DNA of 64,000 nt, taken from NCBI GenBank assembly GCA_947503895.1, contig CANNFT010000010.1, positions 1-64,000 of the forward strand, read 5' to 3'. The position numbers were made by a program, and so were the translations under genes. Source of the DNA: an uncultured Saccharospirillaceae bacterium. GTDB lineage: Bacteria > Pseudomonadota > Gammaproteobacteria > Pseudomonadales > Oceanobacteraceae. Under the pieces are notes generated by a model. The model did no database searches, was not told the DNA's origin, and saw only the letters and a list, made by a program, of their open reading frames with translations. This document shows, in pieces, positions 25,832 through 35,864 of the stretch (positions are counted from its first letter, which is position 1; the number at the start of each line of letters is the position of its first letter).

Positions 25832-26581
25832 ATGGATCGTGCGTTATATATCGCCATGACAGGCGCTAAACATAATACGATGAGCCAAACCGCAGAAGCC
25901 AATAATTTGGCCAACGTCAATACGACGGGCTTTAAGCGAGACTTTGAACAAGCGCGATCTATGCCGGTATTTGGTGAACATTACCCAACAAGGGCCTATG
26001 CATTATCCGAAAGGCCAGCCAGTGATTTTAATCCGGGCACATTGGTCTATACCGGACGGCATTTAGATTTAGGAATTGATAACCAAGGTTGGTTTTCGGT
26101 GGTGGGGCCCGATGGTGAAGAAGCCTATACACGGCGTGGCGATTTACGAGTCGATCAACTCGGCCGTCTCATTAATGGAGAAGACTTACAAGTGATCGGA
26201 GTCGGTGGGCCGATCGTCATTCCACCTTATGAGCAAATAGAAGTAGCCATGAATGGCACCATATCCATCGTTGCTGCCGGTGATGAGCCAGCCGTCGTCG
26301 CAGAGTTAGAACAATTGAAAATGGTGATTCCAGATCCCGATCGGTTAGAGAAATCGCCGGATGGTTTATTTCGTTTGAGAGATAAAGGTGAAAACGAAGT
26401 GGTTCAACCAGACCCCACCGTTGAGGTCGTTGAGGGGCATTTAGAGCAGTCAAACGTTAAAGCCGTTCACTCATTGATAGAAACATTGTCGCTGCATCGG
26501 CAATACGAAATGCAAGTGAATATGATGAAAACGGTCGACGAAAACGCGCAAGTCACCAGCCAAATTATGGAAATACAGTAA
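25832..26581 (+). CDS. flgF: Flagellar rod protein FlgF
   Basis: The protein (249 aa from ATG 25832, with GGAGG just upstream) begins MDRALYIAMTGAKHNTMSQT and contains AEANNLANVNTTGFKRDFEQ and YTRRGDLRVDQLGRLING. It ends in the conserved HSLIETLSLHRQYEMQVNMM helix. An earlier in-frame ATG (25781) lacks homology and a ribosome-binding site. Proximal rod subunit of ordinary size. Confidence 0.95.
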   Translation: MDRALYIAMTGAKHNTMSQTAEANNLANVNTTGFKRDFEQARSMPVFGEHYPTRAYALSERPASDFNPGTLVYTGRHLDLGIDNQGWFSVVGPDGEEAYTRRGDLRVDQLGRLINGEDLQVIGVGGPIVIPPYEQIEVAMNGTISIVAAGDEPAVVAELEQLKMVIPDPDRLEKSPDGLFRLRDKGENEVVQPDPTVEVVEGHLEQSNVKAVHSLIETLSLHRQYEMQVNMMKTVDENAQVTSQIMEIQ

Positions 26582-26654
26582 TTAATGTCGCATTTATGAT
26601 GTAAGCAGGTTGTGAATGGCGATCTGCTATTGATGAAATATTGAGGTAAATATT

Positions 26655-27440
26655 ATGCACGCTGCGCTCTGGGTGAGTAAGACGGGACTCAATGCACAAG
26701 ACCATGGTTTGACGACCATTTCGAATAATTTAGCGAACGTTTCGACGATTGGCTTTAAACGAGATCGAGCAGTCTTTGAAGACTTAATTTATCAAATACA
26801 ACGCCAGCCTGGTGTGCTGTCTTCACAAGACTCTCGTCTGCCTTCTGGCTTGCAGTTAGGCACGGGCGTTAAAGTGGGAGGCACCCAAAAAATATTCACA
26901 ACGGGTAGTCTGCAAGAAACATCCGGCACTTTAGATTTAGCGATTAATGGACGAGGCTTTTTTCAAATAATCCTGCCTGATGGCACAACCGCTTATACCC
27001 GAGATGGCACCTTTCATATGGATCAAGATGGGCAAATGGTCAATGTTAGCGGGTATTTATTAGAGCCGAATATCACGATTCCAGATCAAACGAATACGGT
27101 GTTTATTAGTAAGGATGGCATTGTCAGTGCTACCCGCTTTGGTGAAACCACCCCCACTGAAATTGGGCAAATTGATCTAGTCGATTTTATTAATCCGGCA
27201 GGACTTCAAGCCATTGGTGGCAATTTATATCTCGAAACAGCATCCAGTGCCGCCCCTCAAGTGGGTGTTGCGAACGAAGAAGGATTCGGCTCAATAGAAC
27301 AAGGTTTCTTGGAAAACTCGAACGTAAAAGTCGTCGAAGAATTGGTGCATATGATAACCGTGCAACGTGCCTACGAAATGAATTCTAAAGTCGTTTCATC
27401 AGCGGATCAGATGCTTCAGTATCTTGCGCAAAATACTTAG
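26655..27440 (+). CDS. flgG: Distal rod protein FlgG
   Basis: The 261-residue protein is a canonical FlgG: MHAALWVSKTGLNAQDHGLT, ISNNLANVSTIGFKRDRAVF, YTRDGTFHMDQDGQMVNVSG, and SNVKVVEELVHMITVQRAYE near the end. It forms the distal rod that crosses the periplasm. Standard length. Confidence 0.97.
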   Translation: MHAALWVSKTGLNAQDHGLTTISNNLANVSTIGFKRDRAVFEDLIYQIQRQPGVLSSQDSRLPSGLQLGTGVKVGGTQKIFTTGSLQETSGTLDLAINGRGFFQIILPDGTTAYTRDGTFHMDQDGQMVNVSGYLLEPNITIPDQTNTVFISKDGIVSATRFGETTPTEIGQIDLVDFINPAGLQAIGGNLYLETASSAAPQVGVANEEGFGSIEQGFLENSNVKVVEELVHMITVQRAYEMNSKVVSSADQMLQYLAQNT

Positions 27441-27560
27441 ACATTGGTAACGAGAACCGTATGGGGCGCTAGGCCTGTATTAGTGTTAAAAAATATAACT
27501 TTATTGGAATAAACAGAGTAACCCGGCCAAGGTTAATTGACGGTTGAGAGGTCGAATACC

Positions 27561-28313
27561 ATGCAATTTTTAGTATTCAAACGATTCAAAATGTGGCTAA
27601 TCAAAAATCACCATGAGATGCACGAAAGACGTGTAACAAGAAAAACGCATTTGAAAATATCTGGCTTAGTCAGTTTATTAGCACTGTTGGGGGGATGCAG
27701 CTCCATATCGACCAATGAAAAACCGGATGATCCTAATTTTGCTCCGGTCCCTGCTCAGTCATTACAACCGCCTCCTATAACTGATGGCTCTTTGTATCAG
27801 CATCACTATGCCATATCACTCTATAACGATCAGCGGGCGAGAAGGATAGGGGATGTGATTACCGTTATACTTCAAGAGCAAACCAATGCCACAAAAAGTA
27901 CGTCGACCAGTACCTCTAAAGAAAGCACCGTAGAATTTACGCCGACAGCTATTTTTGGTCAGCAATATGGATTCTTAAATAACAATGTAGAAGGTACTCG
28001 AGACTTTTCGGGGCAAGGAGACAGTGATCAAAGCAACAGTTTGCAAGGGCAAATCACGGTGACGATTTCAGATATCCTACCTAATGGTTTGTTGGAAGTA
28101 CGGGGCGAAAAATGGTTGAGTCTAAACGAAGGCGATGAATTTATACGTGTTAAAGGGCTCATTCGCCCACAAGATATTGGTCCGGATAATACGGTAACGT
28201 CGACAAAATTGGCGGATGCCAGAATTTCTTATGGTGGAACAGGCCCATTAGCCAATGCGAATAAACAAGGTTGGCTTAGCCGAGTATTTAACAGTCCTTG
28301 GTGGCCTTTTTAA
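27561..28313 (+). CDS. flgH: Flagellar L-ring lipoprotein FlgH
   Basis: The protein has a lipoprotein signal (hydrophobic LVSLLALLGG then C, lipobox LGGC) and the FlgH body (SLYQHHYAISLYNDQRARRI, GDVITVILQEQTNATKST, FSGQGDSDQSNSLQGQITVT, KGLIRPQDIGPDNTV). ATG 27561 is chosen because GAGAGG lies 11 bases before it. ATG 27618 would give a more usual 27-residue signal but has no good ribosome-binding site. FlgH forms the outer-membrane L-ring. Confidence 0.93.
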   Translation: MQFLVFKRFKMWLIKNHHEMHERRVTRKTHLKISGLVSLLALLGGCSSISTNEKPDDPNFAPVPAQSLQPPPITDGSLYQHHYAISLYNDQRARRIGDVITVILQEQTNATKSTSTSTSKESTVEFTPTAIFGQQYGFLNNNVEGTRDFSGQGDSDQSNSLQGQITVTISDILPNGLLEVRGEKWLSLNEGDEFIRVKGLIRPQDIGPDNTVTSTKLADARISYGGTGPLANANKQGWLSRVFNSPWWPF

Positions 28314-28339
28314 TGGCTTCATGTCGAGTTAAGGCGTAA

Positions 28340-29431
28340 ATGTTTATGCGTAAATTGATTGTACCTGTTTTAATTTTATGTTCATTAAACCTATGGGCAG
28401 AACGGGTGAAGGACATTACCACGGTCGCTGGCGTGCGAAGTAATCAATTAGTGGGTTACGGACTCGTGGTTGGGTTAGACGGAACCGGTGATAAGGCACC
28501 GTTCACCAACCAAACCTTTATTAATATGATGAACGAGTTTGGCATTTCAATTCCGCCAGGTACGGACCCCAAATTAAAGAACGTCGCCGCCGTGTCCTTG
28601 ACCGCAAATTTGCCCCCCTTTGCAAAACCCGGGCAAAAAATAGACGTCACGATTTCTTCTATTGGGAATGCCAAAAGTTTAAGGGGCGGCACTCTGTTGT
28701 TTGCACCTCTAAGAGGGGCGGATGGGCAAATATACGCCGTCGGTCAGGGTAATTTGGTCGTAGGAGGGTTTGGTGCCGAAGGTGCAGATGGATCCAGTAT
28801 TACGGTTAACGTGCCCAGTGTAGGTCGTATTCCGAATGGTGCTACGGTTGAGCGGCCTGTACCAAACGCTTTTTCAAGAGGAGACAGTTTAATTTTAAAT
28901 TTAAACAGCCCAGACTTTACCACTGCAAAAAGACTGGCTGATCGAATAAACGACCTATTGGGCCCCGAAACGGCCTATGCTGCCGATGCCACATCCGTTA
29001 GGGTTAGTGCACCAAGAGACCCTAATCAACGCGTATCATTTTTATCACTGATTGAAAATCTTGAAATTACCCCCGGTGAAGCCACAGCCAAAGTGGTGAT
29101 TAATAGTCGTACAGGCACCATTGTCATCGGAAAGCACGTGACAATAGACCCCGTGGCGGTGACACATGGCAGTTTAACGGTGACGGTAAAAGAGAATATT
29201 GAAGTGGCCCAGCCGGGTGCACTGGCCGGTGGTGAAACCGCCGTTGTACCGCAAACGGATATTAATATCGATCAAGAAAACAATCGCATGTTTGTATTTG
29301 CACCGGGCGTTTCGTTAGATGAAATCGTGCAAGCCGTGAATGAGGTCGGTGCTGCACCGGGAGACTTAATGGCGATACTGGAAGCACTGAAACAGGCGGG
29401 TGCTTTAAAGGCAGAATTGATTGTGATTTAA
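28340..29431 (+). CDS. flgI: Flagellar P-ring protein FlgI
   Basis: The 363-residue protein has a signal peptide (LIVPVLILCSLNLWA) followed directly by ERVKDITTVAGVRSNQLVGY and GLVVGLDGTGDK, the FlgI signature. It also has VARTGT-like NSRTGTIVIG and the C-terminal DEIVQAVNEVGAAPGDLMAI. It forms the periplasmic P-ring with the help of FlgA. Normal length, 26 bases after flgH. Confidence 0.97.
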   Translation: MFMRKLIVPVLILCSLNLWAERVKDITTVAGVRSNQLVGYGLVVGLDGTGDKAPFTNQTFINMMNEFGISIPPGTDPKLKNVAAVSLTANLPPFAKPGQKIDVTISSIGNAKSLRGGTLLFAPLRGADGQIYAVGQGNLVVGGFGAEGADGSSITVNVPSVGRIPNGATVERPVPNAFSRGDSLILNLNSPDFTTAKRLADRINDLLGPETAYAADATSVRVSAPRDPNQRVSFLSLIENLEITPGEATAKVVINSRTGTIVIGKHVTIDPVAVTHGSLTVTVKENIEVAQPGALAGGETAVVPQTDINIDQENNRMFVFAPGVSLDEIVQAVNEVGAAPGDLMAILEALKQAGALKAELIVI

Positions 29432-29520
29432 CCGTTCACTTTCCAGTATTCGCACAAAAGCAATCGCGTTAAGGCAATAAATAAACTGAATTAACCACGG
29501 AACAATGTTATGGATCGAAC

Positions 29521-29865
29521 ATGAGGCATAATGTGGATGCACCCTTGCCGAGTTCTAAACAGGAAGCATTAGAATTGATTGACTTAATGGGTAAGGAAAT
29601 CAAGTCATTAATGAATATTGGCGATTTAATGCTGATGGCAAAACGGTATGAAGAAAGGGCGGATTTGATTCGGCAATTTTTCGACCGATATGGGAAAAAA
29701 CTAACCGCTCACGACCTCACCTTTTTTAAAGATATTCAACATTCAGACAAAGATTTGATGCTAGGCGTCGTCCAGCAGAAAACACAAATAAACCAAGAGT
29801 TTAGCGGCAAACAAAAGCAAAAAAAACGCATCCATATATATACCAATATCAGCAAGCAACGTTAG
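29521..29865 (+). CDS. Small helical protein between flgI and flgJ, FliT-like chaperone candidate
   Basis: The 114-residue protein is predicted nearly all helical. The pattern LIDLMGKEIKSLMNIGDLML followed by AKRYEERADLIRQFFDRY, then FFKDIQHSDKDLMLGVVQQK, resembles FliT-type export chaperones (helical, basic tail KQKQKKRIHIY). It lies where no standard flagellar gene is expected, between flgI and flgJ, in the same direction. A role as chaperone or FlgJ/FlgK partner is inferred from location and shape only. I cannot name a family with confidence. Confidence 0.5.
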   Translation: MRHNVDAPLPSSKQEALELIDLMGKEIKSLMNIGDLMLMAKRYEERADLIRQFFDRYGKKLTAHDLTFFKDIQHSDKDLMLGVVQQKTQINQEFSGKQKQKKRIHIYTNISKQR

Positions 29866-29988
29866 ATTCGCTGTAATACGAATAAATAGCGGCTCTCTCT
29901 TTTGTCTTTTTAGCGAATTCCCCCTCAAACATTGATTTTTTATGCACCTAACAGCGACTACCTGTGTGATGGAAGGGTATTAACTTTG

Positions 29989-31197
29989 ATGGCACAAAGT
30001 ATGCACTTTAATAATCAACGGGTGAAAGCTGAAGATTTGGATACTGTCATGCAATCAATGGACGCGGCTTACAATTTCAATGACCTTGCAGGCTTGAATA
30101 AAATTACGATGCAAGGTGAAGAAAACGAAGCGGCAGCACTAAAAGAAATCGCCAAACAATTTGAGTCCATGTTCGTGAGGATGATGATTAAAAGCATGCG
30201 TGATGCGAATGCGCCATTGGAAGAAGGTGGCATGTTCAGCAGCAATGAATCCAAGTTTTATCGTGACATGTTTGATGATCAACTGGCGCTGAGTCTCAGT
30301 AAAGACCAAGGTATTGGGTTAGCCGACAGTCTATACCGGCAATTGTCGGCGCATCTTGAACCGGCCAATAACGGGGAAAAATCAGGCAAGCTTTCAAAAG
30401 ATCCTTTTAATCTTAATGAAGATCCTGCACGTGAGGCTTATCAACTGCCAGAACGAAGAATTTTTTCTATACATCATGCGGGTATAAACAGCCTCAACAC
30501 CAGCCAAACTGAATCCATTGATGCGCAAGGACGTGAATTGCAGGGACATTTGGCTGAAAAAATGAGTGCTCCGATGGCTCAGTTGAACGCCGCACAACAG
30601 GGAACCAATGCGAGAAATATAGAAAAATCAGCAGATCGCAGTACTAGCGATACTGATGTCAGGGGCCCAGTGAAGAGTGCCGCGCGTAAAATGACGACCT
30701 TTAACAGCGTGCAGGAATTTGTGGATCATATTTGGCCTATTGCTACAGAAGTCGGTGAAAAGCTAGGTATCGCTCCTAAGGCAATCACAGCACAAGCTGC
30801 ATTGGAAACTGGGTGGGGTAAACATGTTATCCACACCCATGAAGGTGAGAATAGCTTCAATTTATTTGGTATTAAATCGGACACTCGTTGGAACGGAGCG
30901 TCTGCAAAAGTGGCAACCTTAGAATTTAGAGATGGTGTGGCAAATAAAGAAATGGCACCTTTTAGAGTGTATGAATCCTATGATGAAAGTGTTCAGGATT
31001 ATGCGCAATTTATAAAAGATTCTGATCGCTATCAAGAAGCTCTGAGTGCGGGGAAAAATATTAAAGCATACAGCGAAGGGCTGCAAGCCGGTGGGTATGC
31101 GACCGATCCAAATTACGCGTTAAAAATACAGCGAATTGCGAATAGTGAGCGCTTAAATGATGCTATTCAAATCGCGATGAAGCGCACATCAAAATGA
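29989..31197 (+). CDS. flgJ: FlgJ, rod-cap and peptidoglycan hydrolase
   Basis: The protein (402 aa from ATG 29989, with GGAAGGG 11 bases before) has the N-terminal rod-binding region (AALKEIAKQFESMFVRMMIK, FYRDMFDDQLALSLSKDQGI) and a C-terminal glucosaminidase/muramidase domain (ITAQAALETGWGKHVI with the catalytic glutamate, NSFNLFGIKSDTRWNG, YADPNYALKIQRIA-like end). A long low-complexity linker (about 130-240) joins them. FlgJ opens the cell wall for the rod. An earlier TTG in frame is unlikely. Confidence 0.95.
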   Translation: MAQSMHFNNQRVKAEDLDTVMQSMDAAYNFNDLAGLNKITMQGEENEAAALKEIAKQFESMFVRMMIKSMRDANAPLEEGGMFSSNESKFYRDMFDDQLALSLSKDQGIGLADSLYRQLSAHLEPANNGEKSGKLSKDPFNLNEDPAREAYQLPERRIFSIHHAGINSLNTSQTESIDAQGRELQGHLAEKMSAPMAQLNAAQQGTNARNIEKSADRSTSDTDVRGPVKSAARKMTTFNSVQEFVDHIWPIATEVGEKLGIAPKAITAQAALETGWGKHVIHTHEGENSFNLFGIKSDTRWNGASAKVATLEFRDGVANKEMAPFRVYESYDESVQDYAQFIKDSDRYQEALSAGKNIKAYSEGLQAGGYATDPNYALKIQRIANSERLNDAIQIAMKRTSK

Positions 31198-31278
31198 GAC
31201 TTTAAAAGTCGGTATGTTGCTTTATTAGCCGCTCTGGCTTGATCGGCTATAAGTGAACATACGTTAAGGTGGTGGATT

Positions 31279-34200
31279 ATGGCTGATATTTTAGACATTG
31301 GCATTTCAGGTTTAAAATTGCATCAAACTGCATTGACGGTAACGGGTCATAATATTACCAACGTTGATACAGAAGGTTACAGCCGGCAAGAAGTTTCCAT
31401 ATCCGCATTGTCGCCCCAATTTAGAGGTGGTATTTGGGTAGGCTCTGGCGCAGAAGTCGATGGCGTACGTCGCGTTTACGATGAATTTCTGGTAGCGCAA
31501 CTGCATAAAGATACTGCAACATTTAACGAACTGAATACCCTTGCAAAAAATGCAGAACAAATTGATAGCTTACTAGCGGACCCGGGGACGGGATTGCAAC
31601 CTGGGTTAGAGTCTTACTTTAACGCAATGCAAGCAGCGATTGACGATCCAAGTTCGCTGCCTGCTCGTCAAGTTGTATTAAGTGAGTCGCAGGGTTTAGT
31701 TGATCGGTTTCATACCATCAATGAGCGTTTGATTGACCAAAATACTACCTTAAATGGCCAAATGGAAACAATGGTGGGCCAAATAAATGCTTTGGCAGAA
31801 GCCATTTCTGAGTTAAACGAACAGATATTATTTGCATCATCCTCTGCTTCCGGTCTCCCCCCTAATGACCTATTGGATAAGCGCGACCTAGCAATTAAAA
31901 AACTTTCAGAATTAGTGGGAACGACGTCCGTCGATCAAGATGGTAAAGCGGTCAATGTTTCGGTTGGGCAGGGTCAATCGATTGTCATCGGCACCGATGT
32001 ACAAAAGCTAGAAGTGGTGACAGGCAAAGGTGACCCATCGCGATCCAGTATAGTATTGGTCTCGAACGGCATTGAAATTGATATTACCCGAGAAATATCA
32101 GGTGGCCAGTTAGGTGGCTTGCTCGATTTTCGCACACAGATATTAGACCCAGCCATCAACCAACTTGGGCGAACATCGCTGGCATTGCAGCAAAATATAA
32201 ATGAACAACACCTTAAAGGCATTGATATAGATGGGCAGCCCGGTGAACTCTTTTTTGAGGATTTAAATAGCCCTGAAGTGGCACAGAGACGGGTCATCGG
32301 TAGCGCGGAAAACGCAAAACCAGATGACCGCCAAGTGGCTGTTTACATTGATGATAGCAATTTACTCACGGACAGCGATTACCGTGTAAATTTTGTTGGC
32401 CCTAATGATGTTACGTTTACTGTCACGCGCGTCAATGATGGCAAACTGATGTTAACCAGTGCCATTACCACAGACTACCCCGATGAATATGAAATCGATG
32501 GGTTTACTTTAAGTTTCGAAGAAGGAAATTTTGTAAAAGGAGATTCATTTTATTTAATGCCCGTGCGTAATGGAGCGCAGGATATTGAGTTAGAAATTGA
32601 ATTACCTCAACAACTCGCGCTGGCGTCTCCCGTGATGACGGATACCGCGATAGGTAATATCGGGTCGGGTGACATCAGCAGCGGTCGAGTATTTGATGAA
32701 ACCACAAGCGCATTTGAAATTCCGGGTCAGCTTAGTCCGCCACTGCTCATCCAATTTACCAGCGACACCACTTATAACGTCATGGATAATAGCGATCCCA
32801 CCGCACCGATCCCGCTCTTTCCTCCGCTGATGAACCTAACATATATTCCGGGTGTAGAAAATAACCTATTACCCACCGATACGACTCAAACGGCAGTGAC
32901 CAGTATAGGTGGCTATGTACCGGCTTCCCCGACATATCAAGACTGGCGGTTTCCTCCAACCACGCCGGGTAATGGGCTCTTTCCTGCGCGACTGACAATC
33001 AGCGAAATAAATCCGATTACGGGGTTCCCCATCGAACGGCCGGAATTATTTATTCCTGCGGATCAGCCGGCCAGCGAAATTGCTCGTATTCTGAGTGAAG
33101 AGCCAGGTTTAAAAGCGAGTGCGAGAACCACGGTCCAGTTGGATAATTTTACCGCTGGAGTGCATGATCCAGATTCCCCTTTTCCAGATGAACCAGTTCA
33201 TCTGTACTTAAATGGCGTGGAGCTGACAGATGTATTGGTCGAGCCGCAATTAAAGTACGATTCCAGTTACCCCACAGAAGTACCCGAACCGCTTACACCA
33301 AACTTTATTGCCGATCGTATTAACGCAAACTTCGACTTCCAAGAACAAGGAATCATCGCACGGAGTGATGGTGAACGCGTTACCATTATTGCACTGAATG
33401 GGGAGGATTTGTCGTTTGAAATCGATGGCGAATCACCCATACCGGCTGCCCCTCCTGCACCGGCGGTGACGGGAGATGGGTTTCGAATTTCAAATGGCGA
33501 CGATATCTATTTGAGGCCGACCGGAGAACGATTATCTAAGCCACTCACGGAATTCGACGGTTTTGACTTTTCAACCGGTGGTCCCTACACGTTCGAGTTT
33601 GATATTCCGGGTCAAGGTACATTCAGCATTGAATTAACGGGAACACACGCCACCGGCGCTGAAGTATTAAACGAAATTCAAACCAAGATTGAAGATACAA
33701 CATATTTTTTTAATGGCAATCTAGATATTGATATTGATGAGAAAGGAAACATTCTTTTTCAACCCAGACTGGACGTCGTCGCTGCTGGCGACTTTGGCAG
33801 TTATAAAGTGACCATGGGTGGCCAAGTTAAGGTAGTACTGGATGAAGGCTTACAATTATCGTCAGCGCCGAATCTTAGCAATCTATTTGAAGAAGAACCT
33901 GAACATGAGCCCACTTATCTAGGATACGAAGTTTCTATGTCAGGTATTCCAAAAGATGGTGATACCTTTACGATAGACTTTAATACCGATGCAGTCGCGG
34001 ACAGTCGAAATGGCAATTTAATTTCTGCCATACAGAACAAAGAAATAGTCGAAAATGATATGACCGCCAGTGAATCTTATGGGCGATTGGTCGAGGAGGT
34101 TGGATCAGTAACGGCCCGCGCTCAAATAAATTCGGAAAGTGCTGAAACGCTCCTAATTTTTAGTCAAAACTCAGTTGATGCGGTGAGTGGTGTGAATTTA

Positions 34201-34311
34201 GACGAAGAAGCCGCCCGACTGATTCAATACGAACTGGCCTATAATGCGTCTGCACAAGTAATTACGGTCGCTCGATCGCTATTTGACACCTTGGTCGGCA
34301 TATTCAGGTAA
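31279..34311 (+). CDS. flgK: Hook-filament junction protein FlgK, unusually long (1010 aa)
   Basis: The N-terminus is standard FlgK (MADILDIGISGLKLHQTALT, VTGHNITNVDTEGYSRQEVS). So is the C-terminus (SGVNLDEEAARLIQYELAYN, then ASAQVITVARSLFDTLVGIF). Usual FlgK proteins have about 550-650 residues. The extra length lies between about 440 and 900 and includes proline-rich linkers and a segment with strand, helix and strand (YTFEFDIPGQGTFSIELTG, EVLNEIQTKIEDTTYFF, IDEKGNILFQPRLD) like the repeated modules of flagellin and FliD. The frame is intact. Confidence 0.95.
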   Translation: MADILDIGISGLKLHQTALTVTGHNITNVDTEGYSRQEVSISALSPQFRGGIWVGSGAEVDGVRRVYDEFLVAQLHKDTATFNELNTLAKNAEQIDSLLADPGTGLQPGLESYFNAMQAAIDDPSSLPARQVVLSESQGLVDRFHTINERLIDQNTTLNGQMETMVGQINALAEAISELNEQILFASSSASGLPPNDLLDKRDLAIKKLSELVGTTSVDQDGKAVNVSVGQGQSIVIGTDVQKLEVVTGKGDPSRSSIVLVSNGIEIDITREISGGQLGGLLDFRTQILDPAINQLGRTSLALQQNINEQHLKGIDIDGQPGELFFEDLNSPEVAQRRVIGSAENAKPDDRQVAVYIDDSNLLTDSDYRVNFVGPNDVTFTVTRVNDGKLMLTSAITTDYPDEYEIDGFTLSFEEGNFVKGDSFYLMPVRNGAQDIELEIELPQQLALASPVMTDTAIGNIGSGDISSGRVFDETTSAFEIPGQLSPPLLIQFTSDTTYNVMDNSDPTAPIPLFPPLMNLTYIPGVENNLLPTDTTQTAVTSIGGYVPASPTYQDWRFPPTTPGNGLFPARLTISEINPITGFPIERPELFIPADQPASEIARILSEEPGLKASARTTVQLDNFTAGVHDPDSPFPDEPVHLYLNGVELTDVLVEPQLKYDSSYPTEVPEPLTPNFIADRINANFDFQEQGIIARSDGERVTIIALNGEDLSFEIDGESPIPAAPPAPAVTGDGFRISNGDDIYLRPTGERLSKPLTEFDGFDFSTGGPYTFEFDIPGQGTFSIELTGTHATGAEVLNEIQTKIEDTTYFFNGNLDIDIDEKGNILFQPRLDVVAAGDFGSYKVTMGGQVKVVLDEGLQLSSAPNLSNLFEEEPEHEPTYLGYEVSMSGIPKDGDTFTIDFNTDAVADSRNGNLISAIQNKEIVENDMTASESYGRLVEEVGSVTARAQINSESAETLLIFSQNSVDAVSGVNLDEEAARLIQYELAYNASAQVITVARSLFDTLVGIFR

Positions 34312-34506
34312 GGGACGCATACGATATAACGGTTTCGGAAGTGTGGTGATTGAGATATCAGAGTCGTTCGTCGACATAATATTTTACTCAAAATGCATTA
34401 ATGGGTTGAAAATGAAATGGTGATTAGAGTGTTAAAATGTTTGTTCTAATGTTATTCCATTTTAATCACAAACTCTTGAAGATCTTAATATAGAGGAGTA
34501 CTCGAA

Positions 34507-35745
34507 ATGAGAGTATCCACCATGCAGCAGTTTAACAATGGCATTACCAATATATTGAGTAATCAGGCATCCGTGAATAAAACGCAACAACAAATATCAT
34601 CGGGTCGTCGAGTCTTAACGCCTGCGGATGACCCCATTGCGTCGACTCGTATCTTGCAGCTACAGCAAGATATCGCTCTACGAGAACAATACTCAGGCAA
34701 TTTAGTGGCCGCCAAAAACCATTTAAATCTCGAAGAGGCCACGCTGGTCAGCATGGTCGATAATCTACAAAGAGTACGAGAACTCACAGTGCAAGCGGGT
34801 GACGGTTCATTAACGAAGGAAGATCGTCGAGCGATTGGCGCTGAAATTAACGAGCGTTTATATAGCATTGTAGATTTAATGAATACGAAAGACGCCAGTA
34901 ATATTTTTATCTTTGCCGGATTTAAAGGAGAAACACTCCCGTTTGAGGAACGTCCCGGCGGTGGGTTTACGTATGAGGGTGATGAGGGCCAGCGAACTTT
35001 ACAAATCAGTCAAAACGCTGAAGTAGCCACTAATGACACAGGTAAAGAACTGTTTGTGGATATTGCATCGGCTAAAAATACGTTCACAACGTTTAATAAT
35101 CGAGAGAATATTGGTACGGGTTACATTACCACTGGTTTTGTACTCGACCAAGAAGAGTACGATGAATTTTATTCAGAAGATGCTTATATTCAATTTAATC
35201 CTAGATCAGCGGTTTCACCCAGTGGACCAAATTATACGGTAAGGCGATTATCGGATGATCGCCCGATTAACGGCTTAGCAAACATTGATTACTCTCAAGG
35301 TAATGATATTCAGTTTAATGGCATCAGTGTCAAAGTGGCGGGTGAACCCGAACCAGGCGATACCTTTGTCATTGAAAGCAGCGAAAAACAAGCGTTAACA
35401 GATACCGTTCAAATGTTACTAGAAGGGCTAAATACCATTCCTGATTCTGTCGAAGGTGGGGCTCAAGTGGCAGAGTTGGTGGAAACCACATTGTTAAATT
35501 TAGACGCTGCACTGACATCCATTTCGACAATACGCAGTGACTTAGGGGCGAGATTAAATACAGTCGATGCAATTGATAATCTTCAACAAGATTTAGACTT
35601 GGTCAGTCAAGAGATTCTGTCTGAACTACAGGATGTTGATTTTGCCGAGGCGGTCAGCCGACTATCACTTGAAAGCTTTTTGTTAGAAGCGTCGCAACAA
35701 AGCTATTCCAGAATCAGTAACCTTAGCTTATTCAACTTTCTATAA
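34507..35745 (+). CDS. flgL: Hook-filament junction protein FlgL
   Basis: The 412-residue protein begins MRVSTMQQFNNGITNILSNQ and continues ASVNKTQQQISSGRRVLTPA with DDPIASTRILQLQQ, the FlgL/flagellin N-domain. It ends ILSELQDVDFAEAVSRLSLE and SFLLEASQQSYSRISNLSLF. Its length is the normal one, in contrast to FlgK, FlgE, FliD and the flagellin here. It links FlgK to the filament. Confidence 0.96.
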   Translation: MRVSTMQQFNNGITNILSNQASVNKTQQQISSGRRVLTPADDPIASTRILQLQQDIALREQYSGNLVAAKNHLNLEEATLVSMVDNLQRVRELTVQAGDGSLTKEDRRAIGAEINERLYSIVDLMNTKDASNIFIFAGFKGETLPFEERPGGGFTYEGDEGQRTLQISQNAEVATNDTGKELFVDIASAKNTFTTFNNRENIGTGYITTGFVLDQEEYDEFYSEDAYIQFNPRSAVSPSGPNYTVRRLSDDRPINGLANIDYSQGNDIQFNGISVKVAGEPEPGDTFVIESSEKQALTDTVQMLLEGLNTIPDSVEGGAQVAELVETTLLNLDAALTSISTIRSDLGARLNTVDAIDNLQQDLDLVSQEILSELQDVDFAEAVSRLSLESFLLEASQQSYSRISNLSLFNFL

Positions 35746-35795
35746 GTTTGGGGAAGTCACTCTAATCGTATGTTGGAGTTTTGTGTCTATCTCAT

Positions 35796-35811
35796 TGGCC
35801 TATATTTTGCT
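35796..35811 (+). promoter_or_regulatory. Sigma-54 promoter of the pse operon
   Basis: TGGCCTATATTTTGCT matches the -24/-12 pattern with GG and GC twelve bases apart, 69 bases before pseB. It would place flagellin glycosylation under the flagellar hierarchy. A near-copy (TTGCCTATATTTTGCT) lies at 45407. Confidence 0.65.
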
Positions 35812-35864
35812 CGAATAAATAACGGAGACGATAATGGTATTTTTTGACAGGATTGGATGCTGTT

